A stretch of 64,000 nucleotides of DNA from Eutreptiella sp. 'Long Island Sound 2002' (lineage: Eukaryota; Euglenozoa; Euglenophyceae; Eutreptiales; Eutreptiaceae): contig OZ038384.1 of the NCBI GenBank assembly GCA_964036045.1, positions 24,729,000 to 24,792,999 of the forward strand, given 5' to 3'. Shown piece after piece: positions 31,967-42,395 of this stretch. How positions within the stretch are numbered: the stretch's first letter is position 1; the number at the start of each line of letters is the position of its first letter. Under the pieces are notes generated by a model that made no database searches, was not told where the DNA came from, and was given only the letters and a program-made list of their open reading frames with translations. Position numbers and translations under genes: made by a program.

Positions 31967-33802
31967 AAAACACACTGGGGTGTGTCGCTACGTCAACGAA
32001 GAACGTAGTGCGGGTAAGTCCCAGAAAAAAATAGAAATGTAGCCTCGATGGGGCGAAATCTGCTTGATCTGACCTGATTTGGGCTGAATTGGCACTGAAT
32101 CAGGATGGATGAACCTGAAATGAGACAGAATGAGGAGTGACGAACAGTCCTTCGTGCAGTAAAACATTAGGTTAAGGGGTAAAAAGCATGTAAACATATC
32201 GAGAATCGATACCAAACCATGCCCTGGTTGAGAATGAGGTAGATTATTGATGGATTGAGTGGGAGAATCAAGAGATGGAGTGACATCTCGGCACTCTGGC
32301 ACAGTTTAGCTGTCGCGGGCACGCTACAGTGTCCTCCACGTACTCTACATCGTGTTAGTCCCGCTTTTCTCGTTCTGAAAAGTGCAGCATGTGCTTCAGA
32401 TTTGGCGCATCAGGTGGATGATCACAAGATTCAGCAAGATTGGGAATTAATTTGGGCAGAGGTGAAGGAGATGAAGCAATCACAGAGAGGGAAAACAAAT
32501 ACAAATGTAGTCTACAAACCCTAAGTGATTAGAAAAACATCAGCGTCAACAAAGTTAGGCAAAGCCGTAAACAGATCTTCGAAAAATGAGAGGAGCTGAC
32601 AAGGAAATCAACCTAAAATGTCCTAAAATGAGGAAATTCCCTAAGGTGAAGGTGAAATGAAGCGGAATGTCGACAACTGAAACTACTAACACCTTCGTTT
32701 AGACTAAAGTTAATATATATTGTCGTTTGTTCAGCTCAATTGTGCTTTCCGGCACGTTGGTTCGCGAGCATCCAACAGAATCCATGAAAATGTGGATCAT
32801 GTGATGATGCATCATGATGGGACATGATAGCCCTGGATCCTTGGCATGTAACGCGCCGAAGGTTCGCTGAAGGCGCTTTACGGACAGTATATAACTGAGA
32901 GACACCGAATAGTCCTTTATTTACAGTGGCGGTGGTGTCAATCGACTTGGACAAGGCCAATCTTTCGATGGAGTCCCACAAGACACTTGGATTCACCATT
33001 TTCGACAGTTTCAGGTCGGATTGAGCTCACATTGGCGTGTGCCAAAAATACAACGAAGCTTACCGACTTCAGAGGTTGCTGTTAGAAGTCCCTAGAGCTC
33101 CTATGTGAAGGTTGTCTGAACAATTGACGTCGAGGTTTTGTGCAACAGTGGCAGAATGATGGACAAACCTGAGGAATTCAAGGTAATTTCAAGGAATCTG
33201 GATCGGAATCTGGACTTTAGCTTCAGCATCACGGCAAATGAAGGTAAGATCTGAGTTCCTGGCATCGCATCTGGTGCAGCCAGTACTACAGGGGGTGCCT
33301 GTAGGGGTGAATGTCGCCGGCCGGCGTTGACACTATGTACATTTGCTTCCATCTGCACGAGTAGCCAAATTCCAAAGATGCACAGACCCACAGAGACAAG
33401 ATTACCCCGAATCTGCCTGAATTAAGCCTGAGTTTGGTTTTTTCTGAACACGGCAGCACACTTCGTGGCTTGCGGCAGCGTATCTACGCCTTGTCTGCCG
33501 AACGGAGACCAAAGAAAAGTTGATTGACGTCAAATTATCAAACATTCGCAGTTCTCCACATCATGACATAATCAGGAAACATAAACAGTGGATTGAGCAG
33601 AATGTGGTTTTTTCAAGTCGTCAGAACACTCACATTGGATTAAGTGGTCGACGGGGCGAGGCTGGAGCTTTTGTAGGAGTTGGACATGCAAGGGTTTCGA
33701 ACCTACACCCTTGAGCCCTAGCGACGAGTGCCATGACGCCCGGGACTAGACGACTGTTACCCAGATTAGGGCGTCGGCGACTCAAGTCACGACGGATCTC
33801 CC
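31967..33802 (-). other. Long 3' non-coding region of the inner element
   Basis: About 1.8 kb lies between the pol stop and the polypurine tract. No protein-like frame is present. At 33693-33703 the minus strand has GGTTCGAAACC, a perfect Pol III B-box consensus. It is preceded by a weak A-box-like stretch (about 33755), but the cloverleaf does not fold well, so it is at most a tRNA-derived remnant. Confidence 0.55.
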
Positions 33803-34990
33803 TCAATTCGGCCAAGCACGAATACATGTGACCACCAACCTGTCTGGTGGGGCCCTCGTACGGCTTGGGCGCTGCAAATCAGCGGCCGAACTCGAAGCTT
33901 GGTCCTCATTTGGCTCCTGGGCTGGCCTGACCGCAGGAGGGGGGATCGACGGATCAGCCCTCGAATGTGGCTGCTGAGGGCCGTAAAAGGCTGGATCTCG
34001 ATTCACCACAGGTCTTTTTCCGTCGCTCTCCACCTGTCTGTCTGGTTTCGACAGACAGTCTGTCAGGAGTACGCCAATTTTGGGGTGCTTCTTGAGGAAG
34101 TCGATGAACCCCTTGGTGTACCCATGGACAAAAGAATGGGCTGGTTCCCAGTTGTTGTGACTGGAATCAAAGCCCCTCCACTCACATAGAAATTCCCATT
34201 CGCCCTTTTCGACACGTCTTGCTTCTAAAATCCTCTTGAGTTCGTACTTCCCCCCTTCGATGACCCGATCGGACAAAAATTTCGAAGTCCAAAAAAGGGG
34301 TTTAACCCGATCCTTGGGGGAGGGGATCTCTCTCTTGAGGCGATCACCCGAAACTTCAATTTCCCTGCTGACATCCACACGAATCCTCCACCTGTTCTCA
34401 CCTAGACGCGCTGTAACAGCGAATGGCCCCTCCCACAAGGGAAGAAGCTTATCATCTCCGCCCAGGGTGGTTTCGGATTTTCGAAGCCAAACTCGATCAT
34501 CGACTTCAAAATTGTGGGGGTTTTTTCGGCCTTGATTCTGGACCCAAGGCCAGTCAGCTTGATGCTTATCGATTAATTTCGAGACAGTTTTTTCTGCTCG
34601 TTGGACGTCGTCCAAAAACAACGAAGCATCTTTACAAGGGCGAGGATTATTCAACGGCATGTTCCACCAACACTTCTTTCGTCCAAAGACAATTTCATTT
34701 GGAGAAAGGCCATGGTACAAAGGCGTGTTGTGGTAACGGCGAAGCAATGCGAAGAGAACTTCAAGCCAATGGAAATCTTTTTCACTCGCGAGCTCCTTAC
34801 GAAGCATATTTATAATAGAGCGGCCGGCTCTTTCGCCAGGCAGCGCTCGATGCGAGTGGATTTCACATCTCAGGTGGTGGATTCCAAGGCGAGCACATAA
34901 TTCTCTCCACCATTCGGAGGTGTACTCTTTGCCTGAGTCCGTAACCACCTCGGATGGGACGTCCCAACCTCCCATCCAGGTCTGCGCGCA
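33803..34990 (-). CDS. pol: Integrase core (second part) and chromodomain of the inner element
   Basis: It continues the frame of 37132-34991 after one TGA (34993-34991). It has PSEVVTDSGKEYTSEWW (second catalytic Asp) and LPGERAGRSI (catalytic Glu). A GPFAV...ENRWRI SH3-like segment follows, then a C-terminal chromodomain (WEFLCEWRGFDSSHNNWEPAHSF). Chromodomains of Ty3 elements direct integration to marked chromatin. A Pro/Ser-rich tail ends at TGA 33803. The single in-frame stop makes the integrase non-functional unless suppressed. Confidence 0.85.
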   Translation of the reverse strand, partial: CAQTWMGGWDVPSEVVTDSGKEYTSEWWRELCARLGIHHLRCEIHSHRALPGERAGRSIINMLRKELASEKDFHWLEVLFALLRRYHNTPLYHGLSPNEIVFGRKKCWWNMPLNNPRPCKDASLFLDDVQRAEKTVSKLIDKHQADWPWVQNQGRKNPHNFEVDDRVWLRKSETTLGGDDKLLPLWEGPFAVTARLGENRWRIRVDVSREIEVSGDRLKREIPSPKDRVKPLFWTSKFLSDRVIEGGKYELKRILEARRVEKGEWEFLCEWRGFDSSHNNWEPAHSFVHGYTKGFIDFLKKHPKIGVLLTDCLSKPDRQVESDGKRPVVNRDPAFYGPQQPHSRADPSIPPPAVRPAQEPNEDQASSSAADLQRPSRTRAPPDRLVVTCIRAWPN

Positions 34991-37640
34991 TCATTTGGCG
35001 GCAGCCTTGCCAGTCATCGACTCGATGTTACAAGGCAACACCTGAATGTAGCCGGAATGACGGCACTGAATAAGGAGCACACCATTGACTTTTTTGTTGG
35101 TCCAATGGCACTCTTCGTCGTCGAGTTCACCAAGATAGAAAAAATCACTGGTGACTCTGTTAAAGAGGCGCTCCGGAATAGGATGTGGCCTCAGATGGCC
35201 GTGCTTCTTCGCGCTGGGTGGCGTCGCGACAGCAGATTGGGCACATCTGGCGGCTACTTTCATGCAATGAGTATATAGCCTTGAGCCAAACAACCTATGT
35301 TTAATCATCGACCATAATCTACGGCCATGTGCGTGGGGGGACTCCCATTTGTGCCACCAGTTTAACACTCGGGGGGCCAGGGCGTCTGGTACGCACAATT
35401 TACCCTCCATCCACAGCTTCCCCCCATCCAACGAGTACTCAGCATAGATTCCATCCTTGTGAGCATCTTTGGATTTGAGATTCTCAAAGACCTCTTTAAA
35501 CATGGAATCATGCAGATAATCGGACGTCCAGTCACGGATGATCAGGGAATCTTTCGGCAGGGGTGGAGTTTTGGCCGGATCTCGACGCTTAATGCCCTGG
35601 ATCAACCGAAATCCACTTACACGTCGGGTATAGTCAAACCGTTTCACACTCCCTGAGGAGGGATCGGTGACTTTCTCCACGACTTTCAGTGTTTTGGTGC
35701 AGATCTCATGAGCATGCGCCGGATCTGAAAAGGCCGTGATGTCGTGACACGGTAATGCATGCTGTTTAACTGCGCATTGCATGCATTCACGTCGAATGAG
35801 CTTTTTTTCTTCCTGATCCCACTCGATTACGACGTGGCGGTCCTGCTCCGTACCATGGATGTTGGTACTTTGCAGCCCCTCTGACGCGGGGTAAGCCGAT
35901 CGGCTCAGAGCATCCGCTACCGTGTTGTGTTTTCCAGGCAAATACGACACATGGAGGTCAAACAGACTGAGAAATTCGTGCCATCTGGCCCGTCGACCAG
36001 CTGGGCTCGCGACAGTATCAATGTGTTCGGTGGCCCAATACTCCAGAGATCGATGATCCGTCAGGACCTCGACTCGATTGGTGCCAACCCACGATTGGTG
36101 CTTTTTCAAAGCACAGATTATGGCGTAGGTTTCTTGCTCACGCGGTGACCATTGCATCTGGCGTGGAGCTAGCTTCCGCGACCCAAATGCAAGAGGGTAA
36201 TGATCACCTGTGGCTTCATCAACCTGTTCAAGGACAGCTCCGATGGTGTACCTAGAAGCGTCGGTTCTTATGTAGAAGGGTCGGTCGAATTTCGGCACAT
36301 GCAACGTGGCGACTTCGCAGAGGGCAGCCTTCAAGTGATGGGAGGCCTCCTCGCACTCGTCAGTCCACTTGACACGAACCTTTGAACCTGCCTTGCCCGC
36401 ATCTCTCCCTACCTTCAATAGTTCAGTGAGAGGGGCAGCAAATTTGGCATAATTCGGCACAAAAGTGTGGTAAAAATTGCAACAACCCAGGAATCCTCTC
36501 AATTCCGTGATCGTCTGAGGGCGCTTCCACTTCTGAATAGCGACGAGTTTCCCTGGACTGGGTCGTCGGGTGCCATTCTCAAGTAGAGAACCACAAAATT
36601 CGACTGATTTTAAAAATAGTTTTCCCTTCTTTGGCCCACAAATCAGCTGATTGGCATCAAGAATGTCCAAAACCTGGTTCAGCTGCTTTTCATGTAGGGC
36701 CACCAGCTCGGCTTCGGTCAGTCCCTCCCCCTCTGTCGCGATGATTATGTCATCTATGTACACACTCACGAAGGCACGAAGCTCAGGATGAGCTGTAAAA
36801 AGTACATCCTCCATCATTCTTTGAAAAAACGAAGGGGCGTTCTTCAGGCGCATGGGCATGATTGTCCACTGGACTGGGCCACATGGCGTGCACATACAGG
36901 TGAGAGGTCGGCTGTCCTTCCTCAACGGCATTTGGTGAAAGCCGTGACGGAGATCCAGCACAGAAAACAAACGACCTCTTGCCCTCTTGGCGATTTCTTT
37001 CCTCAATGAGGGGCAGGGGGTGTGAATCCGCCTTGGTTTCGGCGTTGAGATTGCGAAAATCAACAACCATTCGCCAACCATCAATAGTGTTCTGGTCTGC
37101 AGGCGGCGGCTTCGGGACTGTGAAGGGTGCACAGCACCATTCGCTGGTCATACAACCCTCAAGCCAACCAAATTCCCTGAGATTTCTCTCGATTATTTTT
37201 CTGAGTATCTCATGTTTGTGTCCATGGTTCTCATAAGGACGCTGTTTCTTCGCCTTGTAACCTTCACGAAGCTCGATGAAGGCTTCACCGAACTGCCCAC
37301 GGACAGGGGGGTCTTTGATCAACTTCCCCGAAAGGGTTGTGTCCTTCCGTTCCTCAAAAATCTTGTCTCTTTTCTTGGAACACAACTCGGTGTCCACCTG
37401 ATCGCCAGGAATTACTGTCGAAAAAACTTTGGCGATTTCTTCGGCCTTGGCAGGAAGAATCTTCTTACGGATGTCCCTAAGAAGGTCCGTATCAACTGCC
37501 TCTTGAAGATAGGTGGGTCGAGTGTCGACATTCCAGGGATTCTCTTCGTGATCCAGCTCCTCAAAAGGATCTATGAAAGCTTCCACACGGGGTTTTTCAT
37601 AAAAAAACTCTGAATTTGCGGCGCGATTTAAAATTTTTCT
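34991..37640 (-). CDS. pol: Reverse transcriptase, RNase H and integrase N-terminus of the inner element
   Basis: The RT begins in one frame (37640-37000: FGWLEGCMTSEWCCAPFTVPK, WRMVVDFRNLN, HPLPLIE). It switches frame near 36995 by what looks like a one-base insertion in GAGGAAAGAAATC. It then continues as FSVLDLRHGFHQMPL, VYIDDIIIA (catalytic YIDD), PFYIRTDASRYTIGAVLEQ (RNase H Asp), LTDHRSLEYW, and an integrase zinc-binding region ending in VTSDFFYLG (first catalytic Asp). The element was complete but is now frame-broken in RT. Confidence 0.88.
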
Positions 37641-38988
37641 TCGCCCGTGCACTGAAGATTCTTTGGGATGTAGATCGTATTGGGGAAGAGGGAGACGAGG
37701 CGGATCCATTTGACGTTGGATCACCTTGGACATCTGACGGACAAAAATCAGAAAAAATAGATTCATCATCAGTACCACGCTCAACCTCAGATTCAGACCC
37801 AACACAGGAATCAGTACTAGAATCAGCAGAATCAGAGTCAGAAAGCTTTCCATCCACCAGGAATGCAAGCGAACTCCAGGACCGCTGTGGCAGGGGACCT
37901 GTGTCGTCCCTGGCATACAGCTTAATCTTCCTGGGAAGTTCGATGTAATCTACAGAAATGTCTTGTAATTCCTGAAACCAAGGCTTGTCGTCCCACAAGG
38001 GCACAACTAAAATTGCCTGGGTTTTATCTTGCTTGATTTTGTGGATGACCTGCTGGATTAAGTGAAACGGAGGATTAATCCATAACTTCTTGTCCCATTT
38101 ATGGGGCCAAGCGTCGCGAAAGTGCTTGTCAAAGCGCTTGTTCTCGCGGTTAGCAAAGGCATCATACTGTGGCCAAAAGGAATGGTGTTCATAAAAATAT
38201 TCACAAATTGTATCGCGCCATTTGTCGACAACTCTGTAGGATGAAGAGTGCCAGCGCGAAGGGCGTCGTGGCTGGGAGTCCCTACGAAGACATTCTAACT
38301 CTCGGGAGTAATCGGCACTCCCATTCACCTCTGCAATGGTGACATCTTCGCCAAATTTTGGTGTAATCTTTCGCTTCAAAAATTCTTCTGCACTTTTAAA
38401 CCCTGCGTGCAAAAAACGAAATTCAGGACGCTCCAAGGGACCTGACTCCAGCAAAAAACAACGCCGATGACCTACGGGCGCCACCCTGTTCTTGCTAAGC
38501 CAAGGATGACCCAAGTAAAGGTCATACTTTATGTCGGCACGATAGAAGTAGTCATCCTTCAGGATAACTTCCTCCACATTGCCTTCTTCCCAAAGGTTTT
38601 GAGCGACCAAATGAGTTGATATATATCAACCGCGTTGCCCACCTGCGAGAGAATGTCCAGAAACTCCCTCGAGGGTAACAGGATGAGGCGACTCAAACAC
38701 GCAGTCGTCAGGCAAAAAGGAATTGGATTGGAGATTTACCTCTGATCCATTGTCACACAAACAAGTGGCGAGGTGGAAATTGCCCTTGCGATCAGAGACC
38801 CACATCTTTGTGACAAACTGACGGGCCCTGTGCTTGGACTGTACACCAACCTCGTCCACTACAACAGAAGGATCCGCTGCCGGATCCAGGGGAGAGGAGA
38901 CAAGCGACCCGACATCAAGTAGTGGTCGAGATGGAATCTGGGGATCATGCCTGAAATCGCCTGGGGAGGGGCGATTTTCGTGGCTCCC
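37597..38988 (-). CDS. pol: Protease and Dam-like methyltransferase-like domain of the inner element
   Basis: This frame is the same as gag, separated from it by TAG 38991-38989. It reads through a protease-like segment whose active site is CDNGSEVNLQS (Asp-Asn-Gly instead of Asp-Ser/Thr-Gly), then TGA 38628-38626, then YDLYLGHPWLSKN. A domain of about 110 residues follows: PQYDAFANRENKRF, KLWINPPFHLIQQVIHKI (NPPF at 38066-38077), AILVVPLWDDKPWFQEL and SSLAFLVDG. This is the FA--N...NPPF...P-W---WF--L series of the N6-adenine-methyltransferase-like domain known from DIRS-type retroelements. An acidic Ser/Asp-rich linker leads toward RT, which lies one frame over. Confidence 0.72.
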
Positions 38989-41397
38989 CTAGGCGTTCTG
39001 ACCTCCAGTGGCTGCGTTAACCTGGTGGACGCAGCCTGATTCGTCGACCCACTCATCTTGGAGCGGATCATCTGCTGGATTCAAGGCGTTTTCAACGTAA
39101 TCTCGATCCGCATCGGACACCTGATCTGCATCTGAGACCTGATCCACACGATGGTTGCCCTTTCCACGTCCACGGCCACGGCCGCCGGATGATGGACCTC
39201 CACCGTCGCCACGCCCTCTGCCCTTACCAGAGAAAGGGGTCCCTAAAGGATTTCCCTTACCTTTACCCTGGGATCCTGGAGCATTTCCCTTGTTTGTACC
39301 GGATTGAGGGGTTTGGCCTGGATTTCGATTTCCGCCTCCGGCGTTGCTATTGGGATTTTTCTGGCCGTTCGGTCGCCCACCGGAGCCGGATGGAGTCCGA
39401 TTTCCTGTGCCTTGGAACCCGCCAGGGCCTCCAGTATTTTTGTTTCCACCGGAGGGGGTCGGATTCCCTTTTCCAGCCTTCCCACCATGCACCTGTCTGT
39501 CATTCCTGTCTGAATTCTGCGGATTACTGATATTTTCACCAATCACCTTGTGATCGTAAGGAGACCATCGGTGATTACCAGTAGAATGCGTCTTAGCTCG
39601 GTTCGTAGAACCTAAAAGAAGACAGATGCTACAGTGATCCTGAACATTCCGGGTGTCATTCACCTTTTTGTTGCCCTTTTTGACCCCATTTTGGGTGTTT
39701 TGCTGGGTATTCTTGTTTCCCCCAAGACCCTCATGGAAATTCTGGTTGGCGGCGTCGGCGAGCCGCTCAACCTCTTCCCAGAGTTCCTTCGGGGTGAATG
39801 AAAACACCCAGTTCTTGGCCTTCAGGCGATGGCCATGGAAGCTTACTCCCCTATTGAGGACTTGGACAAACAAGTCCCGATCCTCGTGTTCATTAAACTT
39901 GATTTTCCACGTCTCCTCAGTGAATTTCACCTTGGTGAAGGACGTGGGGGAGCACTTTTGAAGTGCCTCCCTGACGGAGAACCTGTTGGCAGAGGCATCG
40001 AAGCCTTCCACCTCCGCCCACCAGGTCTTGACCTTTTCTTCGGACTGTTTGTTCCGAAGGGTGGCGGCAGTTTCTGAGGGGATCTTGTCAAAAATCAGAT
40101 TTTTCAGCTCGGCACTAGAAAATTTTTCGCCTGAATGTTCAGCTTCTTCCACTAAATTCCAGAAGCGCTGTCTTTTGTCTTGCACTTCGTGCAAGATTAA
40201 TCGCGAGAATGAAGGAAAATTCTTCAACATTTGGTGGTAACGGTCCTCTGGCAGCCGGGATCCACATACCTCCAACTGTTCCCACACCTCATCAAAGGTA
40301 AGGGGGGAACTTGTATCCTCGCGATCACTCCAAGTCCTGAGCCAAGTGTTGGCTGGCGCTCCCTCAAGGCAGTCCAAGAGGGCCATCAGGAACTGATCAT
40401 CTTGGACTTTTTGAGTCTTAACCCACAATTTAAATTCCCGTTGGAACTGAGGCCAACGTCGGGGGTTCCCATTATACTTCGGTTGCTTGGCAACCTGACG
40501 AAGTCGCAAGGAAGTAGGATTAAGAAGAGAATCCAGCCCAACACCGGCCGTAATGGCAGACACCTTGGCGGCATCATTCGCCACACCAGCTCCGGCGAGG
40601 GTCTGGGCGAGCAACAGCTGGGCTAAGGCATTGGAATCAGCAGCAGGAGGGGCAGTACGGGAGGCAGTTCGCTTGGCATTCTGACCCTCAGTCCTAGCCT
40701 TCGCCGTCCTACTCTCAGAACGAGAGATTTTAACCCTTTCCTTTAGCTTAGTCCTGCTGATTCTTGCGTCGGTGGTCCTGGAGTCCACCGAAGGAGCAAT
40801 TGAAAAAGTTTCCGTCGCCTCCTCCGATGGCTCTGTTGCTTGTTCCACCGATGAGGCGCCCTCAGACCGCATGTGCGTCTTGAAAAGATCTTTTATTCCC
40901 AGCGTTTCAATGATGAGGTGCATTTGATCTTTGAGCGTTTGGAGCTCAGCATCTCGCTGGAATCTGCAGGAGCAGTCGGCAGGACAGTACATACCGTGTC
41001 CTGAAGGGCCTGAGCAGGCTGTCGGACCGCTGATCTCGGTGGTCCGCAGCCAGGAGTCCACTTGGGGAGCTCCTTCAGCCCTGATTTCCAGGCTTGCCTG
41101 CCTGGCCGCCTCTAAAATTCCTTCCTCAACCGCGGCGGCTAGATCGTCGCGGATGGAAACAGGGGGATGAGGGGCGGAGGGCCCGGGAACAGGTGCCGTG
41201 CCCTTCTCCTTCGGGAAGGGACTTGCCTCCCAGATCTGCAAAAAAATGGCAAAAGTGTCATCTTCTTGAGAACGCCACCACATCCTGGTATTAATTTCGT
41301 CCTGAAGGAGGAAAAAATATTCCGTTAAAAAATCAGAGGCGATTCTTTCTTGTTCGATCAGCTTAGACGTGGCTAAGAGACAAAGGGCCTCAAGGGC
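38989..41397 (-). CDS. gag: Gag of the inner Ty3 element
   Basis: The longest stop-free part with ATG begins at 41283. The same frame is open and protein-like upstream to TAG 41400-41398 (KLIEQERIASDFLTEYFFL) and beyond it to the LTR. The true start is therefore probably upstream and the TAG a nonsense change. The body has a coiled or acidic N-terminus and the gag core QPKYNGNPRRWPQFQREFKLW...ANTWLRTW. A Cys/His cluster HCSICLLLG...KTHSTGNH matches the outer gag in type, and a Gly/Asn/Pro-rich basic tail follows. It ends GGQNA-TAG, with the protease frame following in phase. Confidence 0.85.
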   Translation of the reverse strand, partial: ALEALCLLATSKLIEQERIASDFLTEYFFLLQDEINTRMWWRSQEDDTFAIFLQIWEASPFPKEKGTAPVPGPSAPHPPVSIRDDLAAAVEEGILEAARQASLEIRAEGAPQVDSWLRTTEISGPTACSGPSGHGMYCPADCSCRFQRDAELQTLKDQMHLIIETLGIKDLFKTHMRSEGASSVEQATEPSEEATETFSIAPSVDSRTTDARISRTKLKERVKISRSESRTAKARTEGQNAKRTASRTAPPAADSNALAQLLLAQTLAGAGVANDAAKVSAITAGVGLDSLLNPTSLRLRQVAKQPKYNGNPRRWPQFQREFKLWVKTQKVQDDQFLMALLDCLEGAPANTWLRTWSDREDTSSPLTFDEVWEQLEVCGSRLPEDRYHQMLKNFPSFSRLILHEVQDKRQRFWNLVEEAEHSGEKFSSAELKNLIFDKIPSETAATLRNKQSEEKVKTWWAEVEGFDASANRFSVREALQKCSPTSFTKVKFTEETWKIKFNEHEDRDLFVQVLNRGVSFHGHRLKAKNWVFSFTPKELWEEVERLADAANQNFHEGLGGNKNTQQNTQNGVKKGNKKVNDTRNVQDHCSICLLLGSTNRAKTHSTGNHRWSPYDHKVIGENISNPQNSDRNDRQVHGGKAGKGNPTPSGGNKNTGGPGGFQGTGNRTPSGSGGRPNGQKNPNSNAGGGNRNPGQTPQSGTNKGNAPGSQGKGKGNPLGTPFSGKGRGRGDGGGPSSGGRGRGRGKGNHRVDQVSDADQVSDADRDYVENALNPADDPLQDEWVDESGCVHQVNAATGGQNA

Positions 41398-41845
41398 CTA
41401 AAGGTTACGGGTCACTTCTGGGGACAAATGGTCGCCCCATTGTGCCCAAGAGGCTGGTCGATTATAGCTAGGTACCTCACCTGGACCACCCATCTCAATG
41501 TCGTTCAGATCGGCGTCGATGGTCTCAAATGTTGGACATTGGTAAGGAGTGTTGGTACCTGCCAGGTCCGTAAGCTCCACCGGAGCGTTACCATCGTCGT
41601 AGGCTGGCAGATTCCAGCTGCTTGATGGCCAATTTCGACTGGGATTGTGGTAATCTGGGTCCCCACAGCTGCTGACTTGTGCCCTTCTTGGGCAGCTTGG
41701 ACTCGCGCAAGGCATTCCTCTCAAGGCCTCGTTCGCGCAGCACCAAGGCAGTGTAATCGTTACTTCTCCAGAAGCGGCGGGGTCTACGGGGCCGTACTGG
41801 GGAGCGGGCTGTGGTTGGGACACCAAAGGAACAACATTCAGGTAG
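41398..41845 (-). other. 5' leader of the inner element, open in the gag frame
   Basis: This lies between the primer site and the first in-frame stop of gag. The frame is open throughout (EVTITLPWCCANEALRGM, DLNDIEMGGPGEVPSYN), so part may be the true N-terminus of Gag. Confidence 0.45.
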
Positions 41846-41857
41846 CCTCTGCTACCA
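41846..41857 (-). other. Primer binding site of the inner element (initiator tRNA-Met type)
   Basis: The minus strand reads TGGTAGCAGAGG directly after the 5' LTR, complementary to an initiator tRNA-Met 3' end. The next bases, GCTACCTG, also resemble the outer element's GCTTACCTG. Confidence 0.88.
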
Positions 41858-42395
41858 TGAAAGTGCTGCCCTGGGTCGTGGAAGGTGCCGGAGGGCTCGG
41901 GGCCGGCAAGACCAGTGGGGCAGGCACGGGAGGAGTCGACCTGAACGCTGCTGTCGGGGGTAGAACCGGATACACGGACACCAACGGAGGCGAGAGCAGC
42001 AACAACAGAAGCAAGATCCATGCTGATTGTTATCCGGCAGAAAATCCCAGTCTATGAAGAAAATTGATGCGGATTATCCTAAGTACATCTGAGTGTCCAA
42101 AACTATCTGAAAAGATTTATATAAATCCGATTGTGAAAAATTATTTGGCTGATTTGGCTTCGGGCGCGCATCAGCGGCAATTGGCGATTCCAGGTAAATG
42201 ATCGGAACGCGACGGATTTACGATGTATGGACCGCTGAATCAGATCCGGCATATCAGAAATATATAGGTCTGATCCTGAGACTGAGCTGCGAGGCGGCGA
42301 TTCCGCCGAAGCGAAGCAGAGAAAATGACCAAAATGTAGTCAATCTGGGGCAGATCTGTGAAAATCTGAGCAGATGGGGGTTAGCCGCATTTACA
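41858..42395 (-). repeat. 5' LTR of the inner Ty3 element (538 bp)
   Basis: This is a TG...CA copy of 31424-31955 with a six-base insertion and a few substitutions. It is followed by the right GATCG duplication at 42396-42400. Confidence 0.95.

Noticed and set aside
33680-33790. tRNA gene in the inner element 3' region
   Set aside because: The B box is perfect, but T-stem and acceptor do not pair and the A box is weak. It is kept only as a note in the non-coding entry.
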